A stretch of DNA of 64,000 bases. It comes from Betaproteobacteria bacterium HGW-Betaproteobacteria-3 (lineage in GTDB: Bacteria; Pseudomonadota; Gammaproteobacteria; Burkholderiales; Burkholderiaceae_C). Shown here in pieces: positions 28,928 through 37,959 of this stretch. Where the stretch lies: positions 84,792-148,791 of the forward strand of contig PHCI01000008.1 of the NCBI GenBank assembly GCA_002842205.1, read 5' to 3'. Position 1 is the stretch's first letter; every line of letters starts with the position of its first letter. The translations under genes were made by a program, and so were the position numbers. The notes under the pieces are model-generated. The model worked only from the letters and a program-made list of their open reading frames with translations, searched no databases and was not told the DNA's origin.

Positions 28928-30613
28928 TCAGCGCACCGCGCCCTGAGCCGCCACAATCCAGCGCGCGGCCTTCTCGGCCATCATCAGCGTGGGGCTGTTG
29001 GTGTTGCCGCTGGTGATGGTGGGCATGGCGCCGGCGTCCACCACGCGCAGGCCGGCGATCCGGCCGCCGGGGCCGCCGCGCGGGTTGCGCACGCGCAGCT
29101 CGCTGTCGAGCACGGCCATGGGGTCGCCGTCGCGCCCCATCCGGGTGGTGCCCACGGGATGGAAGATGGTGGTGGCGATGTCGCCGGCCAGCCGGGCCAG
29201 CTCGTCGTCGGTCTGGAACTGCACGCCGGGTTTCCATTCCTCGGGCTGGTACCGCGCCAGCGCCGGTTGCGCCACGATCTTGCGGGTGATGCGCAGCGAG
29301 TCGGCGGCCACCTGGCGGTCTTCGGGCGTGCTCAGGTAGTGGGGGGCGATGGCGGGGGCGTCTTCGAACCGGGGGCTGGTGATGTGGACCGTGCCGCGGC
29401 TCGTGGGGTTGAGGTTGCACACGCTGGCCGTGAACGCCGGCACGCGGTGCAGCGGCTCGCCGAACGCGTCCAGGCTCAGGGGTTGCACGTGGTATTCGAG
29501 GTTGGGGTAGGGCTGGTCGGGCGTGCTGCGCGTGAAAGCTCCGAGCTGGCTCGGTGCCATGCTCATGGGCCCGCTGCGCCTGAGCGCGTATTCGAGCCCG
29601 ATCTTCGCCTTGCCCCACAGGCTGTTGGCCAGCGTGTTGAGCGTCGTCACGCCCTGGACCTTGAACACCGCGCGAATCTGCAAATGGTCTTGCAGGTTGG
29701 CGCCCACCCCCGGCAAGTCGGCCACGGGTGCGATGCCATGCTGCCGCAGCAGCGCGCCCGGCCCGAGGCCCGACAGCTGCAAGAGCTGCGGCGAACCGAT
29801 GCTGCCGGCACTCAGCAGCACCTCGCATGCGGCGGTCACCGTCACCCGCCCGCTGGCGGTCTGCACCTCGGCGCCGGTGCAGCGCAGGCTGCCGTCGGCT
29901 TGCGCCGCCACCACCAGGCGCGCCACCTGCGAATTTGTCCACAGCGTGAAGTTCGCCCGCGCAGTGCACGCGGGGCGCAGGAAAGCCTTGGCCGTGTTCC
30001 AGCGCCAGCCGCTTTTCTGGTTGACCTCGAAGTAGCCCACGCCCTCGTTGTCGCCGCGGTTGAAGTCGCTGGTGGCCGGAATGCCCGCCTGTTGCGCGGC
30101 CAGCGCAAAGGCGTCGAGCACGTCCCAGCGCAGCCGCTGCTTTTCAATGCGCCACTCGCCGCCGACGCCGTGGAAGGTGGCGAAATCGGGGTCGGGCTCG
30201 CCGGTGCGGCCTTTGAAATGGTCTTCGTGCTGCCTGAAAAACGGCAGACTCTCTTGCCAGCCCCAGCGCGGGTCGCCCGTGAGCGCGGCCCACTGGTCGT
30301 AATCGCGCGCCTGCCCACGCATGTAGATCATGCCGTTGATGCTGCTGCACCCGCCCACCCCCTTGCCGCGTGGGTAGCGCAGCTTGCGGCCGTTCAGCCC
30401 CGCGTCGGGCTCGGTCTGGTAGAGCCAGTCGGTGCGCGGGTTGCCGATGCAATAGAGGTAGCCCACGGGAATGTGGATCCAGTGGTAGTCGTCCTTGCGA
30501 CCGGCTTCGATCAGCAGCACGCGTTTGGACGCGTCGGCGCTGAGCCGGTTGGCCAAGAGACAACCCGCCGTGCCGCCGCCCACGATGACGTAATCAAATT
30601 GCGTGTCGCTCAT
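28928..30613 (-). CDS. GMC-family FAD-dependent oxidoreductase (choline/alcohol dehydrogenase type)
   Basis: 561 residues. The FAD-binding start is YVIVGGGTAGCLLANRLS. The GMC signatures GKGVGGCSSINGMIYMRG and GSIGSPQLLQLSGLG follow. The active-site His and Asn lie in HPVGTTRMG and GNTNSPTLMMAEKAA. Such enzymes oxidise primary alcohols, including choline and polyethylene glycol. It lies 118 bases downstream of mmsA on the same strand; a family B-like repeat fills the gap. The substrate is unknown, but the aldehyde product could feed a dehydrogenase such as the neighbour. Confidence 0.87.
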   Translation of the reverse strand: MSDTQFDYVIVGGGTAGCLLANRLSADASKRVLLIEAGRKDDYHWIHIPVGYLYCIGNPRTDWLYQTEPDAGLNGRKLRYPRGKGVGGCSSINGMIYMRGQARDYDQWAALTGDPRWGWQESLPFFRQHEDHFKGRTGEPDPDFATFHGVGGEWRIEKQRLRWDVLDAFALAAQQAGIPATSDFNRGDNEGVGYFEVNQKSGWRWNTAKAFLRPACTARANFTLWTNSQVARLVVAAQADGSLRCTGAEVQTASGRVTVTAACEVLLSAGSIGSPQLLQLSGLGPGALLRQHGIAPVADLPGVGANLQDHLQIRAVFKVQGVTTLNTLANSLWGKAKIGLEYALRRSGPMSMAPSQLGAFTRSTPDQPYPNLEYHVQPLSLDAFGEPLHRVPAFTASVCNLNPTSRGTVHITSPRFEDAPAIAPHYLSTPEDRQVAADSLRITRKIVAQPALARYQPEEWKPGVQFQTDDELARLAGDIATTIFHPVGTTRMGRDGDPMAVLDSELRVRNPRGGPGGRIAGLRVVDAGAMPTITSGNTNSPTLMMAEKAARWIVAAQGAVR

Positions 30614-30654
30614 ATTGGAGTACAGGTCGAGGTCGAAGATGCTTTCATTCCAGT

Positions 30655-30731
30655 GGCCACCGCGGAACCGGCTTCGCCGGGCCGCTGGAGGCGCCCCCTG
30701 GGGGGAGGCGGCCGCAGGCCGCTTCGGGGGG
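30655..30731. repeat. Family B-like GC-rich repeat
   Basis: The gap between mmsA and the GMC gene contains GGGCCGCTGGAGGCGCCCCC followed by TGGGGGGAGG. It resembles the family B core near 9.1 kb but is more diverged. Confidence 0.45.
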
Positions 30732-32243
30732 TTATTTTGAAGTCGGCATCACAAACTCCGCACCCTTGCCAATGCTCTCCGGCCAGCGCTGCATGATGCT
30801 TTTCTGCTTGGTATAGAAGCGCACGCCTTCTTCGCCGTAGGCATGCATGTCGCCGAACAGGCTGCGCTTCCAGCCGCCGAAGCCGTGCCAGGCCATGGGC
30901 ACGGGGATGGGCACGTTGATGCCGACCATGCCGACCTGGATGCGCCGGGCGAACTCGCGCGCCACGTTGCCGTCGCGGGTGAAGCAGCTCACGCCGTTGC
31001 CAAACTCGTGGTCGTTGATCAGCTGCACTGCTTCGGCAAAATTGGCGACTCGCACGCAGCCGAGCACCGGGCCAAAAATTTCTTCCTTGTAGATGCGCAT
31101 GCCGGGTTTGACGTGGTCAAACAGGCTGCCGCCCATCCAGAAGCCGTCGGCACAGCCTTCGCCGGTGGCCTGCGGGTTGAAGCCGCGGCCGTCCACCACC
31201 AGTTGCGCGCCCTCCTTGACGCCCAGGTCGATGTAGCCGGTGATGCGTTCGTGCGCGGCGCGGGTCACGATGGGGCCCATTTCGGCGTCGAGTTGCAGGC
31301 CGTTCTTGATCTTGAGGGTTTTGGCGCGCTCGGCCAGCATGGGCACCAGCTTGTCGCCCACGTCGCCCACCAGCACGGCGACGCTGATGGCCATGCAGCG
31401 CTCACCGGCCGAGCCGTAGGCGCTGCCGATCAGGGCGTCCACGGCCTGCTCAAGGTCGGCGTCGGGCATCACCACCATGTGGTTCTTGGCGCCGCCCAGC
31501 GCCTGCACGCGCTTGCCGTGGTGTGCGCCGGTCTCGTAGATGTAGTTGGCAATGGGCGTGGAGCCGACAAAGCTCACCGCCTTCACGTCGGGGTGCGTCA
31601 GCAGCGCGTCCACGGCCTCCTTGTCGCCCTGCACCACGTTGAACACGCCGTCGGGCAGGCCGGCCTCTTTGAGCAACGCGGCCATCAGCAGGCTGGGGCC
31701 GGGGTCGATCGGGCTGGGCTTGAGCACAAAGGTGTTGCCCGCGGCAATGGCCACCGGGTACATCCACATGGGCACCATGACGGGAAAGTTGAACGGCGTG
31801 ATGCCGGCCACCACGCCCAGCGGCTGGCGCAGCGTCCAGTTGTCGATGCCGGTGGACACCTGGTCGGTGAAGTCGCCCTTGAGCAGTTGCGGAATGCCGC
31901 AGGAAAACTCCACGATGTCGATGCCGCGCGTGACCTCGCCCTGCGCGTCGGTGAACACCTTGCCGTGCTCGGCCGTGATGGCGCGCGCCAGATCGTCCTT
32001 GCGCTGGTTGAGCAGCTCCAGAAACCTGAACAGCACCCGCGCGCGGCGGATCGGCGGGGTGTCGGCCCAGGCGGGAAAGGCGGCCTGGGCGGCGGCCACG
32101 GCCTTGCCGACCTCGTCGCCGTTGGCCAGCGCCACCTTGCCGGTGACCTGGCCGGTGGCCGGGTTGGTCACGCTTTGCGAGCGGCCCGAAGCGCCGGGGA
32201 CCACTTGCCCGGCGATGAAATGGTCGATATTTGCAATGCTCAT
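30732..32243 (-). CDS. mmsA: Methylmalonate-semialdehyde dehydrogenase, CoA-acylating
   Basis: 503 residues of the aldehyde dehydrogenase superfamily. [35 protein letters not shown] and the catalytic cysteine in [14 protein letters not shown] match MmsA, as does the C-terminal [23 protein letters not shown]. MmsA converts (methyl)malonate semialdehyde to propionyl- or acetyl-CoA in valine, beta-alanine and inositol breakdown. It is divergent from a LysR gene 103 bases away, which probably controls it. Confidence 0.93.
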   Translation of the reverse strand: MSIANIDHFIAGQVVPGASGRSQSVTNPATGQVTGKVALANGDEVGKAVAAAQAAFPAWADTPPIRRARVLFRFLELLNQRKDDLARAITAEHGKVFTDAQGEVTRGIDIVEFSCGIPQLLKGDFTDQVSTGIDNWTLRQPLGVVAGITPFNFPVMVPMWMYPVAIAAGNTFVLKPSPIDPGPSLLMAALLKEAGLPDGVFNVVQGDKEAVDALLTHPDVKAVSFVGSTPIANYIYETGAHHGKRVQALGGAKNHMVVMPDADLEQAVDALIGSAYGSAGERCMAISVAVLVGDVGDKLVPMLAERAKTLKIKNGLQLDAEMGPIVTRAAHERITGYIDLGVKEGAQLVVDGRGFNPQATGEGCADGFWMGGSLFDHVKPGMRIYKEEIFGPVLGCVRVANFAEAVQLINDHEFGNGVSCFTRDGNVAREFARRIQVGMVGINVPIPVPMAWHGFGGWKRSLFGDMHAYGEEGVRFYTKQKSIMQRWPESIGKGAEFVMPTSK

Positions 32244-32346
32244 GGTGATGCTTTCTGAAGATCATTCAAGTGTGAGAGTTCTGGGGCAAAATTTCCAATG
32301 AATTTGTCAAAACATGGTTATAAAAATGCCTTATAAAGGTGGGCCC
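32244..32346. promoter_or_regulatory. Divergent control region of mmsA and the LysR gene
   Basis: AT-rich gap with two TTATAA boxes separated by seven bases in TTATAAAAATGCCTTATAA, plus a CAAAACATG-like dyad. This fits a LysR binding region. No experimental basis. Confidence 0.4.
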
Positions 32347-33291
32347 ATGACCGCCGCCCTCGACCCCCAGACGTTGCGCGCCTTCGTGGCCGTGGCGCGT
32401 GCGGGCAATGTGTCACGCGCTGCGCAGGGCCTGCACTTGAGCCAGCCCGCCGTGAGCCTGCAGCTCAAGAGCCTGGCGCAGAGCACCGGCCTGGTCCTGT
32501 TCACCCGCACCCCGCAGGGCCTGGTCCTCACGCCCGAAGGCGCGGCCCTGGTGGCGCCCGCCGAGAAAGCCCTGGCCGCGCTGGCCGACGTGTCGCAGGC
32601 CGCCCTGAGCCTGCACAGCACGGTGCGCGGCAGCCTGCGCATCGGCACCATTCTGGACCCCGAATTTACCCGCCTGGGCGCTTTCCTGAAAGAACTGGTC
32701 GAATCGGCCCCGCAGATCGAAACCACGCTGCGCCAGGGCATGAGCGGCGAGGTGCTGGCGCAGATCGAGCGCGGCGAGCTGGACGTGGGGTTTTATCTGG
32801 GTTTGCCACAAGATTTTGAAGAAAATGCGGCCTTAGCCCCCGTCAAAAGGTCAAAGTTAGCTTCTCAATTCATAGCAAAAACACTCTCGAGCTTCACCTA
32901 CCGCGTGGTCGCCCCGGCCGGCTGGGGGCCGCAGGTGCTGGGCCGCGACTGGAAGGCGCTGGCCGCGCTGCCCTGGCTGGCCACGCCACCGGCCTCGGCC
33001 CACCACCGGCTGCTGCAGGCCGTGTTCGGCCCGGGCTCGCTCACCGGCGTGGAGCCGCGCCGCGTGGCGCTGGTCGACCAGGAGGCCTCGATGCTCGACC
33101 TGGTGCGCTCGGGCGTGGGCCTGAGCCTGGTGCGCGACTCCATCGCCATCCGCGAAGCCCAGGCGCGCGGGCTGGTGATCGCCGACCGCGTCAGTCTGGG
33201 CTGCGCACTGGCCTTCGTGGGCCTGCGCGCCCGCGCGGGCGAGGCGGTGATCGGCAGCGCCTGGGGGGCGCTGGAGCGGGTGTGGCGGTGA
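32347..33291 (+). CDS. LysR-family transcriptional regulator with a family A repeat in its coding sequence
   Basis: 314 residues from the ATG at 32347 (MTAALDPQTLRAFVAVARAG). The helix-turn-helix covers NVSRAAQGLHLSQPAVSLQLKSLAQ. A periplasmic-binding-like effector domain follows. Residues about 158-180 (EENAALAPVKRSKLASQFIA) are encoded by a family A repeat. The frame stays open and the effector domain continues normally afterwards (YRVVAPAGWGP). It is divergent from mmsA, its likely target. Confidence 0.88.
   Translation: MTAALDPQTLRAFVAVARAGNVSRAAQGLHLSQPAVSLQLKSLAQSTGLVLFTRTPQGLVLTPEGAALVAPAEKALAALADVSQAALSLHSTVRGSLRIGTILDPEFTRLGAFLKELVESAPQIETTLRQGMSGEVLAQIERGELDVGFYLGLPQDFEENAALAPVKRSKLASQFIAKTLSSFTYRVVAPAGWGPQVLGRDWKALAALPWLATPPASAHHRLLQAVFGPGSLTGVEPRRVALVDQEASMLDLVRSGVGLSLVRDSIAIREAQARGLVIADRVSLGCALAFVGLRARAGEAVIGSAWGALERVWR
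32818..32882 (-). repeat. Family A repeat, copy 4, inside the LysR gene
   Basis: Plus-strand GAAGAAAATGCGGCC, TTAGCCCCCGTCAA, TTAGCT and CATAGCAAA. It is the reverse of copies 1 and 3. The reading frame is the same as in purK (copy 6). Confidence 0.8.
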
Positions 33292-33570
33292 ATGGCGCAT
33301 CCGCGGCGTGTGTACACACGCAAATTGATCCGCAATATTTTGCGAAATATGCGTTTAACCCATTGAGTTGATTGAATTTTTGTCATTTAGCAGATGCGAC
33401 TGGATCGCAACCGGAATGCCCCCGCTGGTGCGCGCGCGCAGCGCGGCGACCCGCCACCCGGGCGCGATAAAATGCCGTCAAGAGGTGGGTTCAACAAGGG
33501 AGACTCTCGTATTTTTGGGCGGGTTTGCGCAGACGCGCATGGCGCCCGCCATTCCAAGGAGCAATATCCC
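33292..33570. other. Intergenic, AT-rich promoter-like region
   Basis: 279 bases between the LysR gene and the sphingolipid island. The first 100 bases are unusually AT-rich and contain GTGTACAC and CGCAATATTTTGCG palindromes. This suits a promoter for the next operon. No gene is seen. Confidence 0.45.
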
Positions 33571-34311
33571 ATGTACCAACACGAACTTGCCCGCAGCGGC
33601 GAAGTCCTTTTCAAAATCCGTGGCCACTATCTGACGGGCATCGTCGTGATCGGCGCATTGGTCGCCTATGTCGTGGACGACGACGGCCCCTTTGTTTCGG
33701 GCGTGGCCGATCAAGCCTGGTTCTGGGGCTCGGTGGCGGTGGCCGTCATCGGCGCCTTGATCCGCGTCATCACCAGCGGTTATGCCGCGCCCGGCACCTC
33801 GGGCAACTCGAAAGATGCGCCCAAGGCGGCCGAGCTGAACACCACCGGGCCGTATTCGCTGGTGCGCAACCCGCTGTATGTGGGCCGCATTCTCAATTTC
33901 ACCGGGCTGGCCATGATGTCGGGCAGTTGGGAATACGGGGTGGTGGTGTTTTTGATCTCGGTGCTGGTCTATGAGCGCGTGGCCGTGTTTGAGGAAGAGT
34001 TTTTGCGCAAGGAATTTCCCGAGGCGCACGCCCAATGGGCGACCCAGGTGCCGTTTTTGCTGCCGCGCCTGCATGGCTGGGTGCCCCCCAAATACCCGTT
34101 CTGGTGGCGCCGCTGCATCCGCCGCGAGAACAAAAAGCTGTTCTGGCTGGCCACCGCCATGATGCTGTATGACTTTGCCCGCCACGACTTTGACCTGAGT
34201 CAGTTGCCGGAAGATCCAGTGGGCTACATTGTTTGGGCGGTGATCGCTTTGGCCGCCTTGCTGATTCACAGCTTGCGCAAATACAGCAGAACATTTCAAG
34301 GAATCACCTGA
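33571..34311 (+). CDS. Isoprenylcysteine carboxyl methyltransferase-like membrane protein
   Basis: 246 residues from the ATG at 33571, which has AAGGAG upstream. There are five or more membrane segments. The methyltransferase signature GPYSLVRNPLYVGRILNFTG is followed by YERVAVFEEEFLRKEFPEAHAQW and VPFLLPRL, as in the ICMT/phospholipid N-methyltransferase superfamily, which binds S-adenosylmethionine within the membrane. A C-terminal pair of extra helices is unusual. Its stop overlaps the next start (TGATG), coupling it to a kinase. A lipid or lipid-like substrate is likely; with a sphingolipid gene set nearby, head-group methylation is a possible role. Confidence 0.75.
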   Translation: MYQHELARSGEVLFKIRGHYLTGIVVIGALVAYVVDDDGPFVSGVADQAWFWGSVAVAVIGALIRVITSGYAAPGTSGNSKDAPKAAELNTTGPYSLVRNPLYVGRILNFTGLAMMSGSWEYGVVVFLISVLVYERVAVFEEEFLRKEFPEAHAQWATQVPFLLPRLHGWVPPKYPFWWRRCIRRENKKLFWLATAMMLYDFARHDFDLSQLPEDPVGYIVWAVIALAALLIHSLRKYSRTFQGIT

Positions 34312-35045
34312 TGCCGGAGCAGCGCGCCGGGTTGGCACCATTGATCGCCATTGTGGGCTGCGACGGCTCTGGCAAATCCACCGTCAGCGAGGAAATCCTG
34401 ATCTGGGCGCGCCGTTACGGCCCGGCCGAAGCGGCCCATCTGGGCAAGCAGGCCGGCAACGTCGGGCGCGCCATCGCCGATTGGCCGTTGGTAGGTGCTT
34501 GGGCGGGCCGCACAATCGCCCGCAAGACGGACCGCACCCGCAAGGGGCTTGGTGAAAAGAAGAACCCCGGTTTGTTGCCCGCGCTGGTGATCATGATGTT
34601 TCTTATGCGGCGCCTGCGCCGGTTCCAGCGAATGCTGGCGCTGCGGCGAAAGGGCCTGATCGTCGTTACCGATCGATACCCCCAACTGGACATCCCCGGC
34701 GCCTTTGACAGCACCGATCTGTTGGCCACCGCATCGGGGAGCGCCGTCGTCCGGTGGCTGGCGCGGCGCGAATTGACGGCTTACCAGTGGATGACCAGTC
34801 ATCGGCCCGATCTGGTGCTCCGCCTCAACGTCGATCTGGACACCGCCTGCGCGCGCAAACCCGACCATCGCCGCGAGGTGCTCAGTTACAAGGTGGCGGC
34901 CACGCCATTGCTCAAGTTCAACGGCGCGCCGATTGTCGAAATCGACGCGAACCGGTCATTGGCCGAAGTATTGGTTGACGCCAAGGCCGCCGTGGCCCGT
35001 GTGCTGGAAGCGCGGGGCTATGCCCTGCAAGCCCAATCCGCCTAG
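34311..35045 (+). CDS. P-loop kinase A, thymidylate-kinase-like fold (one of three paralogues)
   Basis: 244 residues. The Walker A motif is GCDGSGKST at 16-24. Further shared motifs are HLGKQAG, ARKTDRTRK, VTDRYPQ at about 120 (compare the DR-Y/H motif of thymidylate kinases), YQWM, LVLRLNVDLDTACARKPDH and LKFNGAPIVEID. The same pattern occurs in the genes at 49.0 and 49.8 kb. It is too long and too different from Tmk to be the nucleotide kinase. It is coupled to the methyltransferase-like gene. I suggest a kinase acting on a lipid or sugar head group; the substrate is unknown. Confidence 0.7.
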   Translation: MPEQRAGLAPLIAIVGCDGSGKSTVSEEILIWARRYGPAEAAHLGKQAGNVGRAIADWPLVGAWAGRTIARKTDRTRKGLGEKKNPGLLPALVIMMFLMRRLRRFQRMLALRRKGLIVVTDRYPQLDIPGAFDSTDLLATASGSAVVRWLARRELTAYQWMTSHRPDLVLRLNVDLDTACARKPDHRREVLSYKVAATPLLKFNGAPIVEIDANRSLAEVLVDAKAAVARVLEARGYALQAQSA

Positions 35046-35096
35046 ACCATCCCGCAACCCATCGACCTGTTCGACGCCAGTCGCGCGTCCAATCGA

Positions 35097-36281
35097 TTAC
35101 CGGTCGGCAGACTCAATGGGGGGCATCATGGCGTCGGCCGGGAGTACGCCGCGCTCGCGCAGCCGCGCCAGAATGGATTCCCCCGCCTGGCGGAACGCCT
35201 CTGCGCTGTACAGCGGAAGCACGCGGGCCCGGGCTGCCTGGCCCATGGTCGCCAGGCGCTCGGGGTGGCTCAACGCGTCAGCCAGTGCGTCGGCCAGTGC
35301 GCTGGCGTCGCCGGGGGGCACCAGCCAGCCACTGCGCCCGGCCTCCAGCGTGTAGGGCATCTGCCCGACCGTCGAGGCGATCACCGGCAGGCCCGCCTGC
35401 ATGGCTTCGTGCATGGCGATGCAAAAGCCCTCCCAGCGCGATGGCTGGAGGTAAAGGTGAAGCCCTGCCAGAAAGTCGCCCGGCTGATCGGTGAAGCCGA
35501 CCAGATGCAGCCCGTTGAATCCTGCGCGTTGTGCGGCATTGGAGAGAGCCTCGCGTTCACGGCCATCTCCTGCGATAGTGATCTCAAAAGGCACGGGCGA
35601 TTGGAACCCCCTTTGCTTCAGCAGCACCAGCGCCTCAACCAGAACGTCGGCGCCTTTGACGCGATGCAGACGACCGAGGCTGCCCAGCTGCAATGTCCGG
35701 CCGGGTTGCCAAGGCTGAGCTTGTGGTGCGTCCGGATTTGCCGAAAACAGTGGCCAGGAAGCGAGTCGCTCAGGCGGTACGTCAAAGCGCCTGGCCGTAA
35801 TGTCGGTCACCATGTCAGAGTCACCGATCCACATGGCCGGACGTTTGCGCAAGGCGTACAGCAGGCGACGGCGGAGCGGTTTCAGGTAGGCGCTATGCTG
35901 CCAGCACACCACCGGAATTGCACGACGCTTGCCGAGTAGCAAGCCGATCACGGTAGCCCGGGTCAATGAGGTCCAGATCAGCGTGGGCTGGTATGCGGCG
36001 AGCTCGCGACCCAACCAACGATGGGCGGCCCAGAGATTGTGTGCGCTGCCTTCCCGAACGTGCACGGTCAAGCCATCTGCGAGCATCGGGGGCAATGCAA
36101 GCCCGTCGCGCCGGGTGAGTGCGAAAACCTCGACATGCACACCGGCGTCACGCAAAACGCGGCAGACCATAGGCACTGGGAAGGCGACACCCCCGCCCTC
36201 CACAGAATCAATGACGTAGGCAATTCTTGTCGCAGGCTGGACTGGCGTGCGAGGTCGTCCAGAAGATACAGATGTGGTCAT
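35097..36281 (-). CDS. Family 4 glycosyltransferase
   Basis: 394 residues from the ATG at 36281, which overlaps the stop of the upstream gene (TGATG). A GT-B fold is visible: IAYVIDSVEGGGVAFPVPMV at the N-terminus, LGSLGRLHRVKGADVLVEAL for the nucleotide-sugar region, and the EX7E-type stretch PSRWEGFCIAMHEAMQAGLPVIAS. Such enzymes add a sugar to a lipid or growing glycan. In this island it could glycosylate a sphingolipid or a polysaccharide. It is coupled to the unrecognised helical protein. Confidence 0.83.
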   Translation of the reverse strand: MTTSVSSGRPRTPVQPATRIAYVIDSVEGGGVAFPVPMVCRVLRDAGVHVEVFALTRRDGLALPPMLADGLTVHVREGSAHNLWAAHRWLGRELAAYQPTLIWTSLTRATVIGLLLGKRRAIPVVCWQHSAYLKPLRRRLLYALRKRPAMWIGDSDMVTDITARRFDVPPERLASWPLFSANPDAPQAQPWQPGRTLQLGSLGRLHRVKGADVLVEALVLLKQRGFQSPVPFEITIAGDGREREALSNAAQRAGFNGLHLVGFTDQPGDFLAGLHLYLQPSRWEGFCIAMHEAMQAGLPVIASTVGQMPYTLEAGRSGWLVPPGDASALADALADALSHPERLATMGQAARARVLPLYSAEAFRQAGESILARLRERGVLPADAMMPPIESADR

Positions 36282-37156
36282 CAAGCCTTGAAGTACCTTG
36301 AGGTGAGGACGGTCAGTCGATGTCTGATTTCTTCCGGAATTTCAAAAGCGTCGGCGTAGTAGTCCTGCGTTTTTTCGAATTTTTTCGCGATCAACTCATC
36401 GTGCAGCGCACCCATCAGTCCATTGATGGTGCTGAGATACCGCGAGATGCTGTGGTGGCACGGCGACGGATACAGGACTTTCAGATTGTCATACAGCGCC
36501 ACCTGGCGGCTGATGACTTTTCGCATTTCGTGAAATTCCTTGCTGGTAATCTTATGCTTGGCGAGGTGCAATTGCAAAAACCCGAGTTGTCGGTGTACGT
36601 AGGCTTGAAACGCTGAGGGGGTGCTGGGCTGAAACCTGTCAATCTCGTTGACGATCAAGTTAAAGACAAGGCGAGTCAAAAAAAGACGGGCCCGGATGGC
36701 CAGGTGGCCCATGGCAGCGTTTTGTCTGTTCCTGACGGCGTCCTGCAAATAGCCCATGGTTGCGGTGAGCCAATGAAACACCCGCGGGTACCGATGCCTT
36801 TCATCGCAGGCCACGTACGCAAACCGAAGGTGCTTGAATCTGGCGCGCACGTGGTTGAACTGCAGCTGATCTTCCGCACTCAGCGCGCGTTGCCGGTAGA
36901 TCTTTTCAACGATTCCGACCAGGGTTTTGCGGTCCACACCGTCTTTCCAGAGTTGCCGACAGATCCGGTAGCACTGGGTGAGTTGTTCGGGCGTGTAGTC
37001 GAGGTGGATCGCGTCGGGCAGCGTGGCGTTCAGGTCGATTTCGTCGTGGGCGAGCACGGCCGCAAAGAGCGTGTCGCACTGTTCCGCGGAAAAGCGGGGC
37101 TCGTCCAGTGAGGAGTTGGGGGCTGTGTTGCGGTGGCCGGATGCAGGTGTCGTCAT
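36281..37156 (-). CDS. Unrecognised helical protein coupled to the glycosyltransferase
   Basis: 291 residues, no signal peptide, no clear membrane helix. The sequence is rich in His, Arg, Gln and Leu and looks largely alpha-helical, e.g. DRKTLVGIVEKIYRQRAL, VHRQLGFLQLHLAKHKI and SISRYLSTINGLMGALHDEL. The last segment faintly recalls the helical CHAD domain that binds polyphosphate, but I cannot support that assignment. It precedes and overlaps the family 4 glycosyltransferase, so the two probably act together. Confidence 0.65.
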   Translation of the reverse strand: MTTPASGHRNTAPNSSLDEPRFSAEQCDTLFAAVLAHDEIDLNATLPDAIHLDYTPEQLTQCYRICRQLWKDGVDRKTLVGIVEKIYRQRALSAEDQLQFNHVRARFKHLRFAYVACDERHRYPRVFHWLTATMGYLQDAVRNRQNAAMGHLAIRARLFLTRLVFNLIVNEIDRFQPSTPSAFQAYVHRQLGFLQLHLAKHKITSKEFHEMRKVISRQVALYDNLKVLYPSPCHHSISRYLSTINGLMGALHDELIAKKFEKTQDYYADAFEIPEEIRHRLTVLTSRYFKA

Positions 37157-37186
37157 GATGCCGATTGTCGCGGACCCATCCGGCTT

Positions 37187-37873
37187 TCAGCGCAGCGCCT
37201 GCGGCCAGTACCGCTGTGCCAATGTGAACCAGAGCCACACCCACGCCCCCGCGATGACCCAGCCCGCGATCACGTCGGTCGGGTAGTGCACGCCCAGCGC
37301 CACGCGCGACACCCCGGTGGCCAGCGACAGGCCCATGGCCACGGCGTACACCACCCAGCGCGCGGCCCGTGCGCGCAGCAGCGGGGCCAGCATGAGCGCC
37401 ACCGCCAGGTAAAACAGGGTGCTGTTCAACGCATGGCCACTGGGGAAGCTCAGCGAGGTCACTGGGTCCAGGTGCGCCACCAGTTGGGGGCGCGGGCGGC
37501 CTACCCATTGTTTGAAGGCGGTGGACAGGCCCAGGCCGCTGAGCAACACCCCGGCAAGGAGCAGGGCCCCCTGCCAGCGGCGCAGCCACAGCAGGCCGAT
37601 CACCGTGCCAATGCCCACCACAATTCTGGGCAGGGTGTCGCCCAGCCAGGTCAGCCCCTGCCAGAAAGCGAGAGCCCATGCAGGCCCGGCCAGTGTGGCG
37701 GTGTCGGTGCCCACGCGAAACCACAGGAGCAGGGGGGCGTCAAAACTGGCGGGGCCATCGCGCGTCAAGGCGTGGCCGATGGCAGCGACGGCCAACAGCA
37801 GCAACAGGGGCCACAGCGGCAGGTGCCTGCTCCAGCGGTGCGGCGTCTGCACAGGCTCAGTTTTCAAAAACAC
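37187..37873 (-). CDS. PAP2-family membrane phosphatase
   Basis: 228 residues, GTG start. There are about six membrane segments. All three parts of the phosphatase signature are present: KQWVGRPRP, SFPSGHALNS and SRVALGVHYPTDVIAG. PAP2 enzymes remove phosphate from lipids such as phosphatidate, undecaprenyl pyrophosphate or sphingoid phosphates on the periplasmic side. It ends 30 bases before the helical protein's start on the same strand and may share its operon. The substrate is unknown. Confidence 0.88.
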   Translation of the reverse strand: MFLKTEPVQTPHRWSRHLPLWPLLLLLAVAAIGHALTRDGPASFDAPLLLWFRVGTDTATLAGPAWALAFWQGLTWLGDTLPRIVVGIGTVIGLLWLRRWQGALLLAGVLLSGLGLSTAFKQWVGRPRPQLVAHLDPVTSLSFPSGHALNSTLFYLAVALMLAPLLRARAARWVVYAVAMGLSLATGVSRVALGVHYPTDVIAGWVIAGAWVWLWFTLAQRYWPQALR

Positions 37874-37959
37874 ACCTCGGCTGGGGGATTGGGTAGAGAA
37901 TGAAAGGGAATTGAAAGCTTGGATAAGCTACGCTGAAAATCATTTTAAAGGTGACTGCC

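Noticed and set aside
33368..33634. 88-residue plus-strand frame before the methyltransferase-like gene
   Set aside because: It overlaps the true gene start at 33571 in another frame and looks random.
34311..35045. Calling the P-loop kinases thymidylate kinase (tmk)
   Set aside because: They are longer than Tmk, present three times, and have a DRYPQ and RKPDH pattern not expected in Tmk. Only the fold is likely to be shared.
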